A stretch of DNA of 64,000 nt from UBA11740 sp035635855 (GTDB lineage Bacteria; Acidobacteriota; Blastocatellia; Pyrinomonadales; Pyrinomonadaceae). The stretch covers positions 372,001 through 436,000 of the forward strand of contig DASQAF010000009.1 of assembly GCA_035635855.1 (NCBI GenBank), read 5' to 3'. The position numbers were made by a program, and so were the translations under genes. The notes beneath the pieces are model-generated. The model saw only the letters and a list, made by a program, of their open reading frames with translations, made no database searches and was not told the origin of the DNA. This document shows positions 1 to 9,315 of the stretch, piece by piece (position 1 is the first letter of the stretch; each line of letters opens with the position of its first letter).

Positions 1-38
1 GTGCACTAATCCACTATGCGACCTCTCCGCGATCAACG

Positions 39-158
39 CAAAAGGGAAAAGAGAAAAGTAAAAAAGCAAGAATAGGAATATCCGCGACCTTTCTCTTGCT
101 GCGGCGTACTCCGCCCCGCTCTTTCCTTTTTCCCTTTTTACTTTTGCCTTCTTGTCTT
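39..158. repeat. Word-type inverted repeat at the 3' end of tadA
   Basis: A purine-rich arm (about 39-77, made of AAAAG/GGAAAAG words) faces a pyrimidine-rich complementary arm (about 120-158, CCTTTTT/CTTTTGCC words). The right arm runs into the tadA coding region and supplies its last residues (KTRRQK) and stop codon. The same kind of repeat occurs at 1978-2067. Confidence 0.65.
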
Positions 159-620
159 AAAGAATTCCTGCATCAACTCGCGGCACTCAGCTTCCAAAAT
201 GCCTTTGATGACTTCAATGCGATGATTCAACTGCGGGGCGTCGCAGATTTGAAAGTGAGATTCGACCGCGCCGGCCCTTTCGTCGGCGGCTCCGTAAACC
301 AGCAGTCTGACACGGGCCTGAATCAGTGCTCCGGCGCACATCGCGCAAGGCTCGACGGTTGAATAAACCGTAGCGTCCGCCAACCGGTAGTTCCCGAGTT
401 TCTGAGCGGCAGCGCGCAACGCGACTATCTCAGCGTGGGCGGTCGGATCACAATCTGTGCGCGTGCGATTGCCGGCCACCGCCAGTAATTCGCCGTCGGC
501 CACTACGCATGTTCCAATCGGCACTTCGTCACAAGCTAGGGCTTCATGCGCGGCCCGCCAGGCCACCCGCATCCATCGCTCGTGCTCCTCAAGCTGCGCT
601 CTTTCGGCACTCGAAAACAT
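138..620 (-). CDS. tadA: tRNA-specific adenosine deaminase TadA
   Basis: It deaminates the wobble adenosine 34 to inosine in tRNA-Arg(ACG). The protein of about 160 aa has the zinc-dependent cytidine/deoxycytidylate deaminase fold. The catalytic HAE motif (TAHAEIVAL) lies near residue 62, and PCAMC, carrying the two zinc-binding cysteines, near residue 92, followed by GALIQARV. An in-frame TTG lies four codons upstream at 632; I prefer the ATG at 620, but neither has a clear Shine-Dalgarno. The C-terminal KTRRQK and the stop codon come from an arm of the inverted repeat at 39-158. Family assignment is secure; the exact start is not. Confidence 0.93.
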   Translation of the reverse strand: MFSSAERAQLEEHERWMRVAWRAAHEALACDEVPIGTCVVADGELLAVAGNRTRTDCDPTAHAEIVALRAAAQKLGNYRLADATVYSTVEPCAMCAGALIQARVRLLVYGAADERAGAVESHFQICDAPQLNHRIEVIKGILEAECRELMQEFFKTRRQK

Positions 621-882
621 TGCTTCAAACAACGAAACTCAAACTATAGGTGCCCAAAATAGGGGTGTCAAGCAAGACGTTCCTCGAGGTGTTGGTTGTC
701 TGATCGCACATCGAATTGTCCCAGCGATCTTGAAACCGGAATGACATCAGCCACGACGCAGAGGGTAATCAACGGCTGGAAATCTCCAGGTCACCCTCGA
801 ACTGCGGAGTCAGTTTCGCGCAAAGTTGGCAAGGTTTCGTGATATTATCCGAGCGGCTCCGCGGCACCCCACGCCCGACAGA

Positions 883-1980
883 ATGCGGCCCATCATGGCG
901 ATTACCACTGATTCAACCCAGCGCACCGCTGGTCAACCTCGGGCAGACAGCAGCACTGTTGATTCTCAAGCTCCATCTCGGACGTTGCGTGATCGGTTGA
1001 CCCCCAGCGTTTCGCGCGACTCTTCCATCGCTCCTGTTTCCTCAGAACGCGCCCCTGGCCGACCCCGACCTGGTGCGGGATCGCCGCATGAAAGTGTCAT
1101 GCCTGACAGGCAGTCCCCAACGGCAGCGGATATTAAACGCCGAATAGCTCCGGCGGAATTCAATACCGCGATGTCCCACTTTTATCGCGGCGAAGTACAG
1201 CGTTCAAATGTCTGGCGCACCCGGCTGGACACGACGACCTATTGGGCCGTCTTCACGTCCGCCGCGACACTCTCATTCTCGTTCAGCTCGGCGACCAACC
1301 CGCACTTCCTTATACCTATCAACTCGATTTTGGTGGCCATCTTTTTGGTGATGGAAGCGCGACGTTATCGTTATTACGAAATTTGGGCCAGCCGCGTCCG
1401 CGTAATCGAGACCGGCTATCTCGCGCAAATGCTGGCGCCCGAGAGCGTGCCGCGCGATCAGGAATGGGCGTCGCACCTGGCGTCTGATTTGTTGACACCC
1501 CACTTTACGATCAGCTCCTGGGAAGCAATCGGGCGGCGTTTGCGTCGTAACTACATTTGGATCTTCATGCTCCTGGCGCTGAGTTGGAACCTCAAGGTCT
1601 ATATGTATCCTGACCCAGCCTATAACTTTGACATCTTCATTCAGAGGGCACGAGTGGGCTTGGTTCCCGGCTGGATTGTTTTCATCGTGGGCTTCGTTTT
1701 CAATGCCGCGCTGTTTATTTTCGCCGTGGGTACGATCAGACTGCGCGAAGCCACCGGCGAAGTTTTGCCGCGACATCAGTTTTCGCTGCATCCACTCCAG
1801 CGTATGAGCAGTTGGACCCGCGCGGCGGCAACTACAGGAGGCGCGACCGTGCGCCGAGCCAAGCGAGCGCGACAACGCCTACGCGGCAGCTCCTCCGGAG
1901 AGTTTAAGAAGATCGACATTACCCAGACACCCGACCGCAAGATTCATGTTTCCGAAACGCCGGACCGGGTGATTAAGTAA
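883..1980 (+). CDS. DUF2270-family predicted integral membrane protein
   Basis: The first ~95 residues are polar and low in complexity. They are followed by a DUF2270-like core with the sequence AEFNTAMSHFYRGEVQRSN and two pairs of hydrophobic segments (about residues 120-160 and 220-285), so the protein likely sits in the inner membrane with four helices. The C-terminal 60 residues are basic and contain a small repeat (ITQTPDRKIHVSETPDRVIK). The start is uncertain: an in-frame TTG at 826 and ATGs at 883 and 895 are all possible, none with a strong ribosome site. The TAA stop lies in the left arm of a repeat that fills the gap to hutH. The function of DUF2270 proteins is not known. Confidence 0.75.
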   Translation: MRPIMAITTDSTQRTAGQPRADSSTVDSQAPSRTLRDRLTPSVSRDSSIAPVSSERAPGRPRPGAGSPHESVMPDRQSPTAADIKRRIAPAEFNTAMSHFYRGEVQRSNVWRTRLDTTTYWAVFTSAATLSFSFSSATNPHFLIPINSILVAIFLVMEARRYRYYEIWASRVRVIETGYLAQMLAPESVPRDQEWASHLASDLLTPHFTISSWEAIGRRLRRNYIWIFMLLALSWNLKVYMYPDPAYNFDIFIQRARVGLVPGWIVFIVGFVFNAALFIFAVGTIRLREATGEVLPRHQFSLHPLQRMSSWTRAAATTGGATVRRAKRARQRLRGSSSGEFKKIDITQTPDRKIHVSETPDRVIK

Positions 1981-2067
1981 AAAGGTAAAAGTAAAAAGGC
2001 AAAAATAAGAAACCGGGGGTCCCAGCTGCACTTTTTCCTTTTTAGTTTTAACTTTTCCCTTTTCACC
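1978..2067. repeat. Word-type inverted repeat abutting the hutH start codon
   Basis: The left arm (about 1978-2014, AAAAAGG/TAAAAG words) and right arm (about 2031-2067, CTTTTT/CCTTTT words) are complementary. The left arm carries the stop codon of the upstream gene; the right arm ends at the base before the hutH ATG, so hutH has pyrimidine-rich sequence where a Shine-Dalgarno is expected. Confidence 0.7.
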
Positions 2068-3573
2068 ATGCTCGAACTCAACGGTCAGAAACTCTCGCTG
2101 GCGCAAGTTGTCGACGTCGCGGGCGGCGAAGGTCACGTCTCTTTGTCTGCCGCAGCCCGCGAACGAGTCGAACAATCACGCCGCGTCGTGGAAAAGATTG
2201 TCGCTGAAGGCCGCACCGTCTATGGCGTCAACACCGGCTTCGGCAAACTCTCAGATGTACGGATCGAACCGTCGCAACTTCGCGAGCTGCAACTGAATCT
2301 TGTGCGCAGCCACTCGTGTGGGTTGGGGCCGCCGCTGTCTGAGGCGGAAGCGCGCGCCATGCTCCTGTTGCGCGCGAATGTACTGGCGCAGGGTTATAGC
2401 GGTTGCCGGCCCGTCCTGATCGAGGCGCTCCTCCGATTACTTGAAAGCGGCGTCACGCCGGTGATCCCAGAGAAAGGTTCGGTGGGAGCGAGCGGCGATC
2501 TTGCGCCCCTGGCTCATCTGGCCTTGACTGTAATTGGCGAGGGTGAAGCTTTCTATCGCGACGAGAGAATGCCCAGCGCGAAAGCTTTGCAGCGCGCGAA
2601 CATCGAACCGCTCCAACTCGAGGTCAAGGAAGGCATCGCGCTGCTCAATGGTACGCAGGCGATGGTGGCCGTTGGTGGGCTGGCGTTGTATCGCGCCGAG
2701 AGGGTGGCGCGGCTGGCTGATGTCGCCGGCGCAATGGCCCTCGAAGCCTTACGCGGAACGCCGGTGGCTTTTGATGAACGCATTCACGCCGCGCGTCCGC
2801 ACGCCGGACAGATCGAAGTAGCCGCGCACCTGCGTGAGCTTTTGCGTGACAGCCAGATTCGCCAATCGCATCTGGAAAACGATCCGCGCGTGCAGGATGC
2901 ATATTCTGTGAGGTGCATGCCACAGGTTCATGGCGCAGTGCGCGGCGCGCTCAGTCACGCGCGGGAGATAGTGGAAACTGAAACCGGCAGCGCGACCGAC
3001 AATCCGCTGGTGTTTGCCGAGACCGGGGAGGTTTTTTCCGGCGGTAATTTTCATGGCGCGCCGCTGGCCTTGTCTTTCGATTACGCCGCGATCGCCATGA
3101 CTGACTCAATGAGCATCACTGAGCGGCGTATCGATCGGCTGGTGAATCCGGATTCGAATGAAGGACTACCGCCGTTTCTGTCAGCCCGGCCCGGCGTGGG
3201 ATCGGGTTTCATGATGCTGCAGATCGTTGCTGCCTCTCTCTTGAGTGAGGCAAAGGTCCTCGCTCACCCGGCGAGCATCGACAACGTGCCCACCGACGGC
3301 GGTAAGGAAGATCACGTCTCGATGGGCATGACCGGGGCGACGAAGCTTCGTTCAATTGTCGACAACGCGGAACTGATCACCGCGATCGAATTGATTACCG
3401 CCGCCGAAGGTTTAGAGTACCGCGCACCTCTGCAACCCGGCCGCGGCGTGAAGCAGGCTTACGACATCGTTCGCAAATACGTCACTCGGCTTACGAACGA
3501 TCGAGCGATGTCGGGAGAGATCCAAATGATCGTGACGGCGATTCGCGAGGGCGAGTTTGATGCGCTGACCTGA
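2068..3573 (+). CDS. hutH: Histidine ammonia-lyase
   Basis: It is the first step of histidine degradation, L-histidine to trans-urocanate plus ammonia, in the cytoplasm. At 501 aa it matches the family length. The MIO-forming Ala-Ser-Gly is at residues 141-143 in GSVGASGDLAPLAHLAL; other family signatures are YGVNTGFGKL near residue 52 and GNFHGAPLA in the second half. hutU lies 2.35 kb downstream on the same strand, separated by a gene on the opposite strand, so the two are not one transcript as drawn. The ATG directly follows a repeat arm and lacks a visible Shine-Dalgarno. Confidence 0.97.
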   Translation: MLELNGQKLSLAQVVDVAGGEGHVSLSAAARERVEQSRRVVEKIVAEGRTVYGVNTGFGKLSDVRIEPSQLRELQLNLVRSHSCGLGPPLSEAEARAMLLLRANVLAQGYSGCRPVLIEALLRLLESGVTPVIPEKGSVGASGDLAPLAHLALTVIGEGEAFYRDERMPSAKALQRANIEPLQLEVKEGIALLNGTQAMVAVGGLALYRAERVARLADVAGAMALEALRGTPVAFDERIHAARPHAGQIEVAAHLRELLRDSQIRQSHLENDPRVQDAYSVRCMPQVHGAVRGALSHAREIVETETGSATDNPLVFAETGEVFSGGNFHGAPLALSFDYAAIAMTDSMSITERRIDRLVNPDSNEGLPPFLSARPGVGSGFMMLQIVAASLLSEAKVLAHPASIDNVPTDGGKEDHVSMGMTGATKLRSIVDNAELITAIELITAAEGLEYRAPLQPGRGVKQAYDIVRKYVTRLTNDRAMSGEIQMIVTAIREGEFDALT

Positions 3574-3590
3574 TACCGGGTTCATTTTAT

Positions 3591-5840
3591 TCAAATGGGA
3601 CTCGTCCTGCCGCGGATAACTGTCAGCGAATAAGGAGGCAGCGCGATCGGCGCCGGCCTTAGCCGAGAAGGCTCGATAACGCGGTGCTCGGGTTCGTCCG
3701 CTCTCAACGGATAAGGATTCCTTGCCGGCCCTCCCAATAAGTACTGCCGGTCCGAGTATTGATACACATCAAGCCGCCCGTCGAAACCTATGGAAGGCCC
3801 AGACGTTGTCTTATGAAAGACTACGTTCGTCTCAAAGCTGCGCTGCGGATCTTTATTAATCAACAACACTGACCAGAGCCCGTCAGGACGATGAACGGCG
3901 TAAGCGGTGACGAGTTCTTCGCCTTTTGAATTACGCGCGTTCGTAGTTGCCGGATAGATTTCGTGAACTTCATTCGTCGGTTGTAACCATTCCTGGGTCA
4001 CCAGGCGCGCGCCAAAGTAAGTTGCGAAGTAATGCATGATATCTCCGTCGTCGTCCATTGAAAACAGCATGTTGCCGCCGGCGGTGCAGGGAAAATCGCG
4101 ACCGACTATGCCCGGCGTATAGCCAAACAGAAACACCTGATCGCCGCCCAGCGTCAGGAATTTTCCCACGATGTCCGCATTCAGGAGCGCGCCTTCGATG
4201 CCGATTTCCGCGCGCGTGGCAAACGCTGAGTATCCATACTCAGAAATGATCCAGGGAATCTGACCAGACAAACCGCGCCGCTCCATTTCCCGGAGCGCAT
4301 TCTCGAGCAACTTTGGCGCGCTCGCGAGTTGCGGCGCCACGGGCGCGCAGACGTCGTCAAACGGATACCACTCGAAAGAAAAGAACGAATAATCCGACAA
4401 GCGTCCGCGCCGCTTCAGATAATCGAGAAAGCGCCGCATCCACTCGCTGTTGCCGAGCCTGACAGGCCGTCCTTCGTCATCGGGCATGATCTCCTGAAAG
4501 CTCGGTCCGCCCAGTTTCAGATGCGGATCTATACGATGGATTGCTGTCGCCCATTGCAGATACAGCGCGCCAAAATCTTCCGGCGTAATGTATTGGCCGT
4601 CCGGCTCTTCGCCCAATTCGACCTTGTCGAAGCTATAACCGCGGCCGCGAAGGTAACGAATCTCGTTCGCCGCGTTCTCAGGCGTGTCGTAAGCCAATCC
4701 AGTGGGCAGCAGCACGGGCAGATCGTGGGTCAGGCCGCTGTGGAAAGTCCGATCAAAACCAGGCTGTTCGACGCTCTCATCCAAATCCGTTTCGCGATGC
4801 CACGGGTCGGTCGACGAAACATGAATGACAGTTTGTTTCCAGCGATTCGCGGCATGGCGAATGCGATCGTGGAATGCGCTCTTGGTATCAATGAACCCCG
4901 CATAGAGTTCGCGGACTGCGAAGCCCAGGCGGTCGCGAACATCTGACTTGGCGGCGGAGTTGGTTTGCGATGATTCAGTCATCAGGATGCGCAGCCAGCG
5001 GGTCCTGATTGGTTTTTGAGAAACACGAATCAGATCGTCGCTATTGCGACCGTTTGCGGACGAGACGTCCGCGCTTCCAGCAACCATACCTCGCGGAAAA
5101 TCACGCCAGGTTCCCGCGGGACTCAAAGCGATGTCGCTGACATCATCAAAATTTCCGTACTGAATTCGAAACGCTTCGGCGAACGGCTGTCCCCACAGGA
5201 TGCGAACCGCGTTTATTGCCTCAGGCTTTTTAAACTCGATCACAATCCATTGCGGATGAAGTGAACTACTTTCGCCGGTGAACCGCCGATCCAGATAGGG
5301 ATTACTTTTCCAAAAGCTCTCTCTGTCTCCGTCATCAAGTCGCGAGTAGCCTTCATCGTTGGCCTGGTCGATCGTGTTGCCGCGGCGCGGCAGCCGGTAG
5401 CCATAAGAGAGTGAGATCGGCACGCCCGGCTCGCTGTCAGAAATCCAATACCCCCGTCTGTCATTCGCGTCGCTCCAACTGCCGTGCGGATTCCAGTGCC
5501 ACGCATCGCCGGCCAGCTCAGTACGCAAGCGATAGGTCAAAGACTTGAATCCCGCTGATAACATCGCTTGAATGTTCGGCGCGGTGAGTTGCAGATCTGC
5601 GACGCCTTTGTCGTGGCCGTCGATCCCGGCCCCGAGCGCTTGCGAAGGAGCAAAACGATTTGCCGGATGACCCGGTGTGACGCTGACCGTGACGACCGCG
5701 GACCGTGAACGCTGATTGGTGTGCTGTCCGATAACAGTAAGGGGTTGGATCGAGATGGCGATGCAAAGGACGATATAAAAACGGCGCGCCAAACTTCTTA
5801 AGAATTGTCGCGCGCATTGCAGGAGCGGTAAGAAATTCAT
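3591..5840 (-). CDS. Secreted glycoside-hydrolase-like protein with discoidin-like domain
   Basis: A 749-aa protein with an N-terminal hydrophobic segment (residues ~18-38) consistent with export. Residues ~170-320 resemble an F5/8 type C (discoidin-like) carbohydrate-binding module (WIVIEFKKPEAINAVRILWG, later RTRWLRILMTES). Residues ~350-620 look like a TIM-barrel glycosidase of clan GH-A: VELGEEPDGQY offers a candidate acid/base glutamate and PWIISEYGYSAF a candidate nucleophile. The C-terminus (VLLINKDP, ending PPYSLTVIRG) resembles the beta domain that follows GH39/GH51 barrels. Substrate is unknown. It converges on hutH and is divergent from hutU; nothing links it to histidine use. The fold is inferred from motifs only. 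Confidence 0.7.
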   Translation of the reverse strand: MNFLPLLQCARQFLRSLARRFYIVLCIAISIQPLTVIGQHTNQRSRSAVVTVSVTPGHPANRFAPSQALGAGIDGHDKGVADLQLTAPNIQAMLSAGFKSLTYRLRTELAGDAWHWNPHGSWSDANDRRGYWISDSEPGVPISLSYGYRLPRRGNTIDQANDEGYSRLDDGDRESFWKSNPYLDRRFTGESSSLHPQWIVIEFKKPEAINAVRILWGQPFAEAFRIQYGNFDDVSDIALSPAGTWRDFPRGMVAGSADVSSANGRNSDDLIRVSQKPIRTRWLRILMTESSQTNSAAKSDVRDRLGFAVRELYAGFIDTKSAFHDRIRHAANRWKQTVIHVSSTDPWHRETDLDESVEQPGFDRTFHSGLTHDLPVLLPTGLAYDTPENAANEIRYLRGRGYSFDKVELGEEPDGQYITPEDFGALYLQWATAIHRIDPHLKLGGPSFQEIMPDDEGRPVRLGNSEWMRRFLDYLKRRGRLSDYSFFSFEWYPFDDVCAPVAPQLASAPKLLENALREMERRGLSGQIPWIISEYGYSAFATRAEIGIEGALLNADIVGKFLTLGGDQVFLFGYTPGIVGRDFPCTAGGNMLFSMDDDGDIMHYFATYFGARLVTQEWLQPTNEVHEIYPATTNARNSKGEELVTAYAVHRPDGLWSVLLINKDPQRSFETNVVFHKTTSGPSIGFDGRLDVYQYSDRQYLLGGPARNPYPLRADEPEHRVIEPSRLRPAPIALPPYSLTVIRGRTSPI

Positions 5841-5926
5841 TCTCAGCGTGGCGATTCTAGCACCGTGACCTCCGTATTGCGCAAAGACTTCTCGCAGGTT
5901 GGCTTTTCTGTTATTAATCTTCAGAC

Positions 5927-7600
5927 ATGAGTTCGCCGGGAAATAGTCGCACCGTTCGCGCGCCGCGCGGCGCCAAGCTCAACTGCAAAGGCTGGCATCA
6001 GGAAGCCGCGCTACGCTGTCTGATGAACAATCTCGATCCCGAAGTGGCTGAGCGGCCGGAGGATCTGGTTGTTTACGGGGGCCGCGGTAAGGCGGCCCGC
6101 AACTGGGAATCTTTCGATGCCATCGTGCGTTCACTGCAAAGCCTGGAAAACGACGAAACCTTGCTGGTGCAGTCGGGAAAACCTGTGGGTGTCTTTCGCA
6201 CGCACGAACATGCGCCGCGAGTCTTGATTGCCAATTCGAATCTGGTCGGCGCCTGGGCCAACTGGGATCACTTTCATGAACTCGAACGCAAAGGTTTGAT
6301 GATGTATGGCCAGATGACCGCGGGCAGTTGGATCTACATCGGCAGCCAGGGCATCGTGCAAGGGACTTTCGAGACCTTCGCGTCGATGGGTGAAAAGCAT
6401 TTCGGCGGCGACTTAAAAGGAAAGCTTTTGCTCTCGGGCGGTCTCGGCGGTATGGGCGGCGCGCAGCCTCTGGCGGCGACCTTGAACGGCGCGGTTTTTC
6501 TGGGCATTGAAGTCGACAGAGCCCGCATTGAGCGACGCGTGCTGACCGGTTATTGCGATCGCCTGGCACTGACTTTGGATGAAGCGCTAGATATCTGTGA
6601 AGACGCTCGTGAACAAAAGCGTCCGGTCTCAGTTGGCCTGGTTGGTAACTGCGCCGAGGTGCTTCCCGAGATCCTTCGACGTGGAGTCAAAGTTGACGCG
6701 GTCACCGATCAAACCAGCGCGCACGATCCTTTGAATGGTTATGTGCCCGCCGGACTGACTCTCGAAGAGGCCGACGAATTACGCCGCAGCGATCCCTCCG
6801 CGTACGCAGACCGCGCGATGGAATCGATAGCCGTTCATGTCGAAGCGATGCTCGCGTTACAGCGCAACGGTGCGATTGCATTCGACTATGGCAATAACAT
6901 TCGCAAGATGGCCTTAGATGCCGGAGTGAAGGATGCGTTTGAGATTCCCGGCTTTGTGCCGGAATACATTCGGCCGCTCTTCTGTGAAGGTAAGGGACCG
7001 TTTCGCTGGGTCGCCTTGTCAGGCGAGGCCGAGGACATCCGCAAGACTGACGATCTCGCGCTGGAACTTTTTCCTGAAGACCAGACGTTGAATCGGTGGC
7101 TGCGTTTGGCGCGCGAACGGGTTCAGTTTCAGGGACTGCCGGCGCGCATCTGCTGGCTTGGCTATGGCGAACGAGCCGAGATGGGCGAAGCCATCAACGA
7201 ACTGGTTCGCCGCGGAGATTTGAAAGCCCCGATCGCGATTGGCCGCGATCATCTGGATACCGGATCGGTGGCTTCGCCTTTTCGCGAAACGGAAGGGATG
7301 AAAGACGGATCAGACGCAGTTGCTGACTGGCCTATCCTCAATGCGCTCCTGAACACGGCGAGCGGCGCCAGTTGGGTTTCGTTTCATCATGGCGGGGGAG
7401 TCGGCATCGGTTACAGCCTGCATGCCGGCCAGGTTTCAGTCGCCGACGGCACCGACGAAGCTGCGAAGCGTCTGAATCGCGTGCTGACAAACGATCCGGG
7501 CACGGGTATCGCGCGCCACGTGGATGCGGGCTATGAAGAGGCGATCGAGACGGCGCGACAGAAGGGCGTTAAGATTCCAATGATGCCGGAGACAAAGTGA
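5927..7600 (+). CDS. hutU: Urocanate hydratase
   Basis: It converts urocanate to 4-imidazolone-5-propionate with NAD+ as tightly bound electrophile, the second step of histidine degradation. The 557-aa length is typical. Visible signatures are GGRGKAARNW near residue 51, the glycine-rich NAD site GGLGGMGGAQPLA at 171-183, and RICWLGYGERAEMG, whose cysteine corresponds to the conserved active-site Cys. The C-terminal part contains the family stretch with HHGGGVGIGYS and the end of the barrel. hutI and the rest of the pathway are not in this window. Confidence 0.97.
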   Translation: MSSPGNSRTVRAPRGAKLNCKGWHQEAALRCLMNNLDPEVAERPEDLVVYGGRGKAARNWESFDAIVRSLQSLENDETLLVQSGKPVGVFRTHEHAPRVLIANSNLVGAWANWDHFHELERKGLMMYGQMTAGSWIYIGSQGIVQGTFETFASMGEKHFGGDLKGKLLLSGGLGGMGGAQPLAATLNGAVFLGIEVDRARIERRVLTGYCDRLALTLDEALDICEDAREQKRPVSVGLVGNCAEVLPEILRRGVKVDAVTDQTSAHDPLNGYVPAGLTLEEADELRRSDPSAYADRAMESIAVHVEAMLALQRNGAIAFDYGNNIRKMALDAGVKDAFEIPGFVPEYIRPLFCEGKGPFRWVALSGEAEDIRKTDDLALELFPEDQTLNRWLRLARERVQFQGLPARICWLGYGERAEMGEAINELVRRGDLKAPIAIGRDHLDTGSVASPFRETEGMKDGSDAVADWPILNALLNTASGASWVSFHHGGGVGIGYSLHAGQVSVADGTDEAAKRLNRVLTNDPGTGIARHVDAGYEEAIETARQKGVKIPMMPETK

Positions 7601-7617
7601 ATCGCACAGGCGAGCGG

Positions 7618-7690
7618 TGTTTAGGAGTACCAACTTCAGTCGGGCTTTCTGCACCAAACAAGAACCCGACAAGTCGGTACTCCGAAACGC
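7618..7690. repeat. Double-hairpin repeat between hutU and the LolA-like gene
   Basis: Outer arms GGAGTACC (7624) and GGTACTCC (ending 7683) flank two short hairpins, one centred on CAACTTCAGTCG and the other CCGAC-AA-GTCGG. The arrangement and stem sequence match the repeats at 27277, 31543 and 35868. Confidence 0.75.
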
Positions 7691-7714
7691 CCTTAATCGA
7701 GGAGAACTCCAAAG

Positions 7715-8464
7715 ATGCGCTACTTTCTAATAATGTTTGGCTTGATATTGCTGGTTGTCCCAGCCTCTGGCGCCAAAATCAAAACCACCGAAGATCTCGT
7801 CCAGGCTATGCAGAAAAAGTACAGTAAGTCCTGGTACAAGACCGCGACCTTCGTGCAGAAGACAACCAACTACGAAAAAGATGGGACGAAAAAGGTCGAG
7901 ACCTGGTACGAAGCGCTGTCGGTGCCGGGCTCTCTGCGAATAGATTTCACGCCGGTTAAAGACGGCAATGGAATTCTGTTCACAGACAATAGGATCTATA
8001 TCTTCAAGAACGGCAAGGTTGATGCGAATCGGCCCTATGTTCATCCTTTGATGATCCTGGGCTTTGATATCTATCGCTTGACGCAGGCTGATGCTTTGGA
8101 AAAGTTGAAGGGGCTGAAATTCGATCTTTCGATTTTTCGTGAGGACACGTGGCAGGATAGACCTGTGTACGTTGTAGGCGCCAGGCAAGGCGACCTGCAT
8201 TCGGCGCAATTCTGGATCGATAAGAAAAGCCTTTACTTTGTGCGGATGATTCGGCCCGGCGGCAGGGACGGTGCCCAAACGCAGGAGACGCAATTCAACA
8301 AGTACGTGAAGCTCGGCGGTGGCTGGATGGCGCCGGAAGTAATCTTCACGGTTGACGGTAAGACCGTGACGACTGAAGAGTATTCCGAGATGCGCGCCAA
8401 CGTTGCGCTCGACAGCAGGCTATTTGATCCGCAGTACTGGACGACTGTGCACTGGAAGGAATGA
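7715..8464 (+). CDS. LolA-like outer-membrane lipoprotein-sorting protein
   Basis: A 249-aa protein with a cleavable signal peptide (hydrophobic core LIMFGLILLVVP, cleavage after ASGA near residue 19). The rest is predicted mostly beta and has the LolA/LolB-like pattern: an N-terminal helix with LVQAMQKKYSKSWYKTATF, then strands such as PGSLRIDF and a late ARQGDLHSAQFWIDKKSLYFVR. Such proteins are periplasmic and bind acyl chains. The start has GGAG at 7700, 11 nt upstream. I infer periplasmic location and lipid handling; true LolA function is not shown. Confidence 0.7.
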   Translation: MRYFLIMFGLILLVVPASGAKIKTTEDLVQAMQKKYSKSWYKTATFVQKTTNYEKDGTKKVETWYEALSVPGSLRIDFTPVKDGNGILFTDNRIYIFKNGKVDANRPYVHPLMILGFDIYRLTQADALEKLKGLKFDLSIFREDTWQDRPVYVVGARQGDLHSAQFWIDKKSLYFVRMIRPGGRDGAQTQETQFNKYVKLGGGWMAPEVIFTVDGKTVTTEEYSEMRANVALDSRLFDPQYWTTVHWKE

Positions 8465-8465
8465 G

Positions 8466-8531
8466 GTAGCGCAAGTTGCTAACTTGCGAATCACCAGACA
8501 TCAAGACCAGCAAGTTAACAACTTGCGCCAC
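8466..8531. repeat. Double-hairpin repeat upstream of the enoyl-CoA hydratase
   Basis: Two perfect hairpins, GCAAGTT-GCT-AACTTGC and GCAAGTT-AAC-AACTTGC, lie about 30 nt apart between the LolA-like stop codon and the ATG at 8536. A close relative sits at 63312-63370 and a degenerate one at 55645. Confidence 0.8.
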
Positions 8532-8535
8532 AAAG

Positions 8536-9315
8536 ATGACTCGAGAATTTCAGCACCTCAGGTTCCAGATCGACGACCGAGTCGCGCGCATTACTTTCAT
8601 GCGGCCGCCGCTCAATATCTTTAACATCGCGATGATGGGCGAGATTGGCGACGCCTTGAACGATTGCGCGCAAGCGTCGGGTCTGGGCGCGATTGTTTTT
8701 GACGCAGCGCCGGACGCGCGCGCTTTCAGCGCCGGCGTGGCTGTGGAAGAGCACCTGCCGGAAACGGTCTTTCAAATGCTCGACTCGTTCCATTCAATCT
8801 TTCGTCTGCTGGCACAAATATCAAAGCCGGTGATTGCGGTCGTTGACGGTCCGGCGTTGGGCGGCGGTTGCGAGCTGGTGGCGGCGTGTGACATCGTGAT
8901 CGCCAGCGAGCAAGCGCGGTTTGGCCAGCCGGAAATCAAGCTCGGCGTATTTCCGCCGGTAGCCGCGATCCTTCTGCCGCGGATTATCGGCGAAAAGCGC
9001 GCCCGCGAGTTAATCCTGACGGGTGATATGATCGACGCCGAAGAGGCCTTGCGATTGGGTCTGGTCAGCCATGTCACCACCAGTGCGGAGCTGGAGCAAA
9101 AGACGCAAAGCGTGCTCGGCAAACTGCGCGAGCTTTCTGCCTCGTCACTCGGGTTGACGCGCGCGGCCCTCGAGATCGGCCAGCACCAGAACTTTGAATC
9201 GGCGCTGGCTGAGGTGGAAAATCTCTACCTGCATGAACTGATGAAAACCGAAGACGCAAACGAAGGCGTGCGCGCATTTATGGAAAAGCGGAAACCTGAG
9301 TGGCGGAATAGGTAA
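8536..9315 (+). CDS. Enoyl-CoA hydratase/isomerase family protein
   Basis: A crotonase-fold enzyme of 259 aa from the chosen ATG; an in-frame upstream start at 8476 would encode the repeat and is less likely. The oxyanion-hole signatures are DARAFSAGVAVEEH (about residue 62) and DGPALGGGCELVAACDIVIA (about residue 104). The second half has FGQPEIKLGVFPPVAA and GDMIDAEEALRLGLV. The PPLNIFN start and general pattern resemble cyclohexa-1,5-dienecarbonyl-CoA hydratases, but I cannot assign the substrate. It acts on CoA thioesters in the cytoplasm. Confidence 0.85.
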   Translation: MTREFQHLRFQIDDRVARITFMRPPLNIFNIAMMGEIGDALNDCAQASGLGAIVFDAAPDARAFSAGVAVEEHLPETVFQMLDSFHSIFRLLAQISKPVIAVVDGPALGGGCELVAACDIVIASEQARFGQPEIKLGVFPPVAAILLPRIIGEKRARELILTGDMIDAEEALRLGLVSHVTTSAELEQKTQSVLGKLRELSASSLGLTRAALEIGQHQNFESALAEVENLYLHELMKTEDANEGVRAFMEKRKPEWRNR

